DNA of 64,000 nucleotides from an uncultured Bacteroidales bacterium (GTDB lineage: Bacteria; Bacteroidota; Bacteroidia; Bacteroidales; Marinilabiliaceae): NCBI GenBank assembly GCA_934717675.1, contig CAKUYZ010000003.1, forward strand, positions 1 through 64,000. The letters are read 5' to 3'. The position numbers and the translations under genes were made by a program. Shown in pieces: positions 62,891-64,000 of this stretch (the first letter of the stretch is position 1; the number at the start of each line of letters is the position of its first letter). Below the pieces are notes generated by a model. The model saw only the letters and a list, made by a program, of their open reading frames with translations, had not been told where the DNA came from and did not search any database.

Positions 62891-63717
62891 AATCGTTGCC
62901 GCGCTGGTCTGCAAGCCTGGCCTGTCTGCTCTTTCCCTTTTGCTCCAGCGTCTTTGCGCAAAATATTGACGTGCGTCCGGCTGGTGGGGTGGGGGCGGGG
63001 GGCTTGGCCTCCCTATCTCTCATTTCTTCTGTCGAGGCCGCCAACCCTGCAGCTGTGGCGTTGGCAGATGGCCTTATGGTGGCGGTGGGTGGCGCATTGC
63101 CATTTGGCCTGACGGATTTTGCCGAGGTGGCGGGGGCTGCGGATGTGCCAACGCCTTTGGCGCACGTAGGCGTCAGGGTGGGGCGGAGCGGTGGCGAGCT
63201 TAGCCACTATTGCACATTTGGCGGCTGGGTTGCTCGCCGTTGGCGGCGCGTGTCGGCCGGCGTGGCCTATTATGGCGTGACGCACTCATTGGCCTATGCC
63301 GAGCGCGGAGTGTCGTCATATAGTGTGGCCGGTGTGGCAGCCATGCCGGCCGACTCCTGGCTCTTGAGCCTGGCGGTAAAGAATGTGGAGGGACGGAGCT
63401 TGCGCCGCGCGGGGCGTGAGGAGCGCGTCCCCACAACGCTGTGGGCGGCGGCTTCGTGGCGCGCCCCGCTATATTTCACTCTCTGCGCCGAGCTGGAGAA
63501 AGAGAGCGGACGCGAGGCCGTGGCGCATGTTGGAGTCTCGCTCCAGCCCTGCGAGCGGTTACGTTTCACGGCTGGATTCTCATCCTTGGGCCGGCAGATT
63601 GGCGCCGGCGTGGGCTATGACTGGGCGGCAATGGGAGTTCACGCCTCCGTGGCTCACCATTTTGCCCTGGGAGTGACGTCTGCCGCCTTGCTGACCTTTC
63701 ATCCTCAATGGCCATGA
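62872..63717 (+). CDS. Secreted/outer-membrane protein, PorV/PorQ-like strands, unknown
   Basis: 281 residues from ATG at 62872; a TTG at 62887 overlapping the previous stop gives a tighter signal peptide and may be the true start. The signal peptide ends near VFAQ. GGLASLSLISSVEAANPAAV resembles the N-terminal ANPA segment of FadL/PorQ-like barrels, and strand pairs with Gly and aromatic residues continue to the end (VSAGVAYYGVTHSLAYAERG, VGYDWAAMGVHASVAHHFAL). Barrel identity is inferred. It overlaps the following gene by 4 bases. Confidence 0.7.
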   Translation: MEGAVLKSLPRWSASLACLLFPFCSSVFAQNIDVRPAGGVGAGGLASLSLISSVEAANPAAVALADGLMVAVGGALPFGLTDFAEVAGAADVPTPLAHVGVRVGRSGGELSHYCTFGGWVARRWRRVSAGVAYYGVTHSLAYAERGVSSYSVAGVAAMPADSWLLSLAVKNVEGRSLRRAGREERVPTTLWAAASWRAPLYFTLCAELEKESGREAVAHVGVSLQPCERLRFTAGFSSLGRQIGAGVGYDWAAMGVHASVAHHFALGVTSAALLTFHPQWP

Positions 63718-64000
63718 CTCGTTTTCTGCTGCCGCTCTTGGCGTTTCTCTTGGCTCCGTCGGTAGGCCTGTGGGCTCAGACCCCCGGTGACATTGTGGCC
63801 GAGGTTGCCGAAGAACTAGACGAGGATGGCCGGCTAGACGATGCCGCCGTGGAAGGGTTGGCCGAGATGAGGGCCTTGGCCGCGACACCTCTTGACATAA
63901 ACGCCGCGACGGAGTCTGATTTAGGCAAGCTGCTATTCCTCAACGATGTGAAGATTCATGCCCTATTGGCGCACAGGCGCGCCGTGGGGCGATTCCATTC
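63714..64000 (+). CDS. Secreted helix-hairpin-helix protein, N-terminal part
   Basis: 95 residues visible; the gene runs off the window. Start ATG at 63714 overlaps the previous stop as ATGA. Signal peptide ending near GLWAQ (residue 23), then DIVAEVAEELDEDGRLDDAA and LDINAATESDLGKLLFLNDV, the helix-hairpin-helix opening as in ComEA-like proteins. In Bacteroidota this family is a long (about 600-700 residue) secreted protein of unknown role. Confidence 0.8.
   Translation, partial: MTRFLLPLLAFLLAPSVGLWAQTPGDIVAEVAEELDEDGRLDDAAVEGLAEMRALAATPLDINAATESDLGKLLFLNDVKIHALLAHRRAVGRFH

Noticed and set aside
1..64000. tRNA, rRNA, CRISPR, insertion sequence or phage genes
   Set aside because: Gene gaps are few and short; none contains a cloverleaf-like arrangement, regular repeats or transposase motifs that I could see.

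Overview
The window is a housekeeping-rich chromosomal stretch of a member of the Bacteroidota, most likely the order Bacteroidales, with an unusually GC-rich genome for that group. The evidence is family content (GLPGLI protein, DUF6089 barrel protein, DUF4254 next to a family 9 glycosyltransferase, a succinylornithine-type carbamoyltransferase, BspA-type leucine-rich repeats), the typical lysS-gpsA-pgi and uppS-bamA-skp gene orders, and at least ten copies of the Bacteroidota -7 promoter element TAnnTTTG, three of them with a TTTG -33 element exactly 20 bases upstream. I could not place it to genus. No rRNA, tRNA, CRISPR array, insertion sequence or prophage gene was seen.

1-5.8 kb (minus strand) is the only accessory-looking part. 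It holds a cut-off lipoprotein gene, a frameshifted outer-membrane barrel gene, and a three-gene set of a tiny secreted protein, a GLPGLI-family protein and a large plugged beta-barrel protein. The first two genes share a nearly identical promoter and leader. A strong terminator sits between the tiny gene and its two partners.

5.8-28 kb (plus strand): hisF and hisIE; a coupled trio (HD phosphohydrolase, cysteine-rich C_GCAxxG protein, UPF0104 membrane protein); Mpl ligase and NAD kinase; then an envelope block of DUF6089, uppS, bamA and three tandem skp/ompH genes; DUF4254 plus glycosyltransferase; a membrane zinc peptidase; greA with a terminator-like hairpin in its leader; a HIT protein; parE-parC; efp; and a GAF-SpoIIE phosphatase.

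28-36.5 kb (plus strand): phosphatidylserine synthase, a large membrane-anchored protein of unknown function, phosphoserine phosphatase, a secreted leucine-rich repeat protein and dxs. 36.6-56 kb (minus strand): N-succinylornithine carbamoyltransferase, murF, an ATP synthase operon (BEFHAG order) led by a small membrane protein and a bactofilin but lacking the beta and epsilon genes, proline biosynthesis (proC-proB-proA), a PH-domain protein, lysS-gpsA-pgi, and a coupled unit of a degenerate exonuclease, gamma carbonic anhydrase, a secreted protein and murI. 56-64 kb (plus strand): Dabb protein, a small membrane protein, mutL, two tandem rhomboid proteases coupled to an exo/endonuclease-family protein, an unknown lipoprotein, a prolyl-tRNA editing protein, and two secreted proteins, the last cut by the window end.

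The points most worth a second look are the duplicated leader, the attenuated small-protein/GLPGLI/barrel cassette, the greA leader hairpin, Ser90 in the carbamoyltransferase, the triple skp cluster and the exonuclease homologue that has lost catalytic acids.
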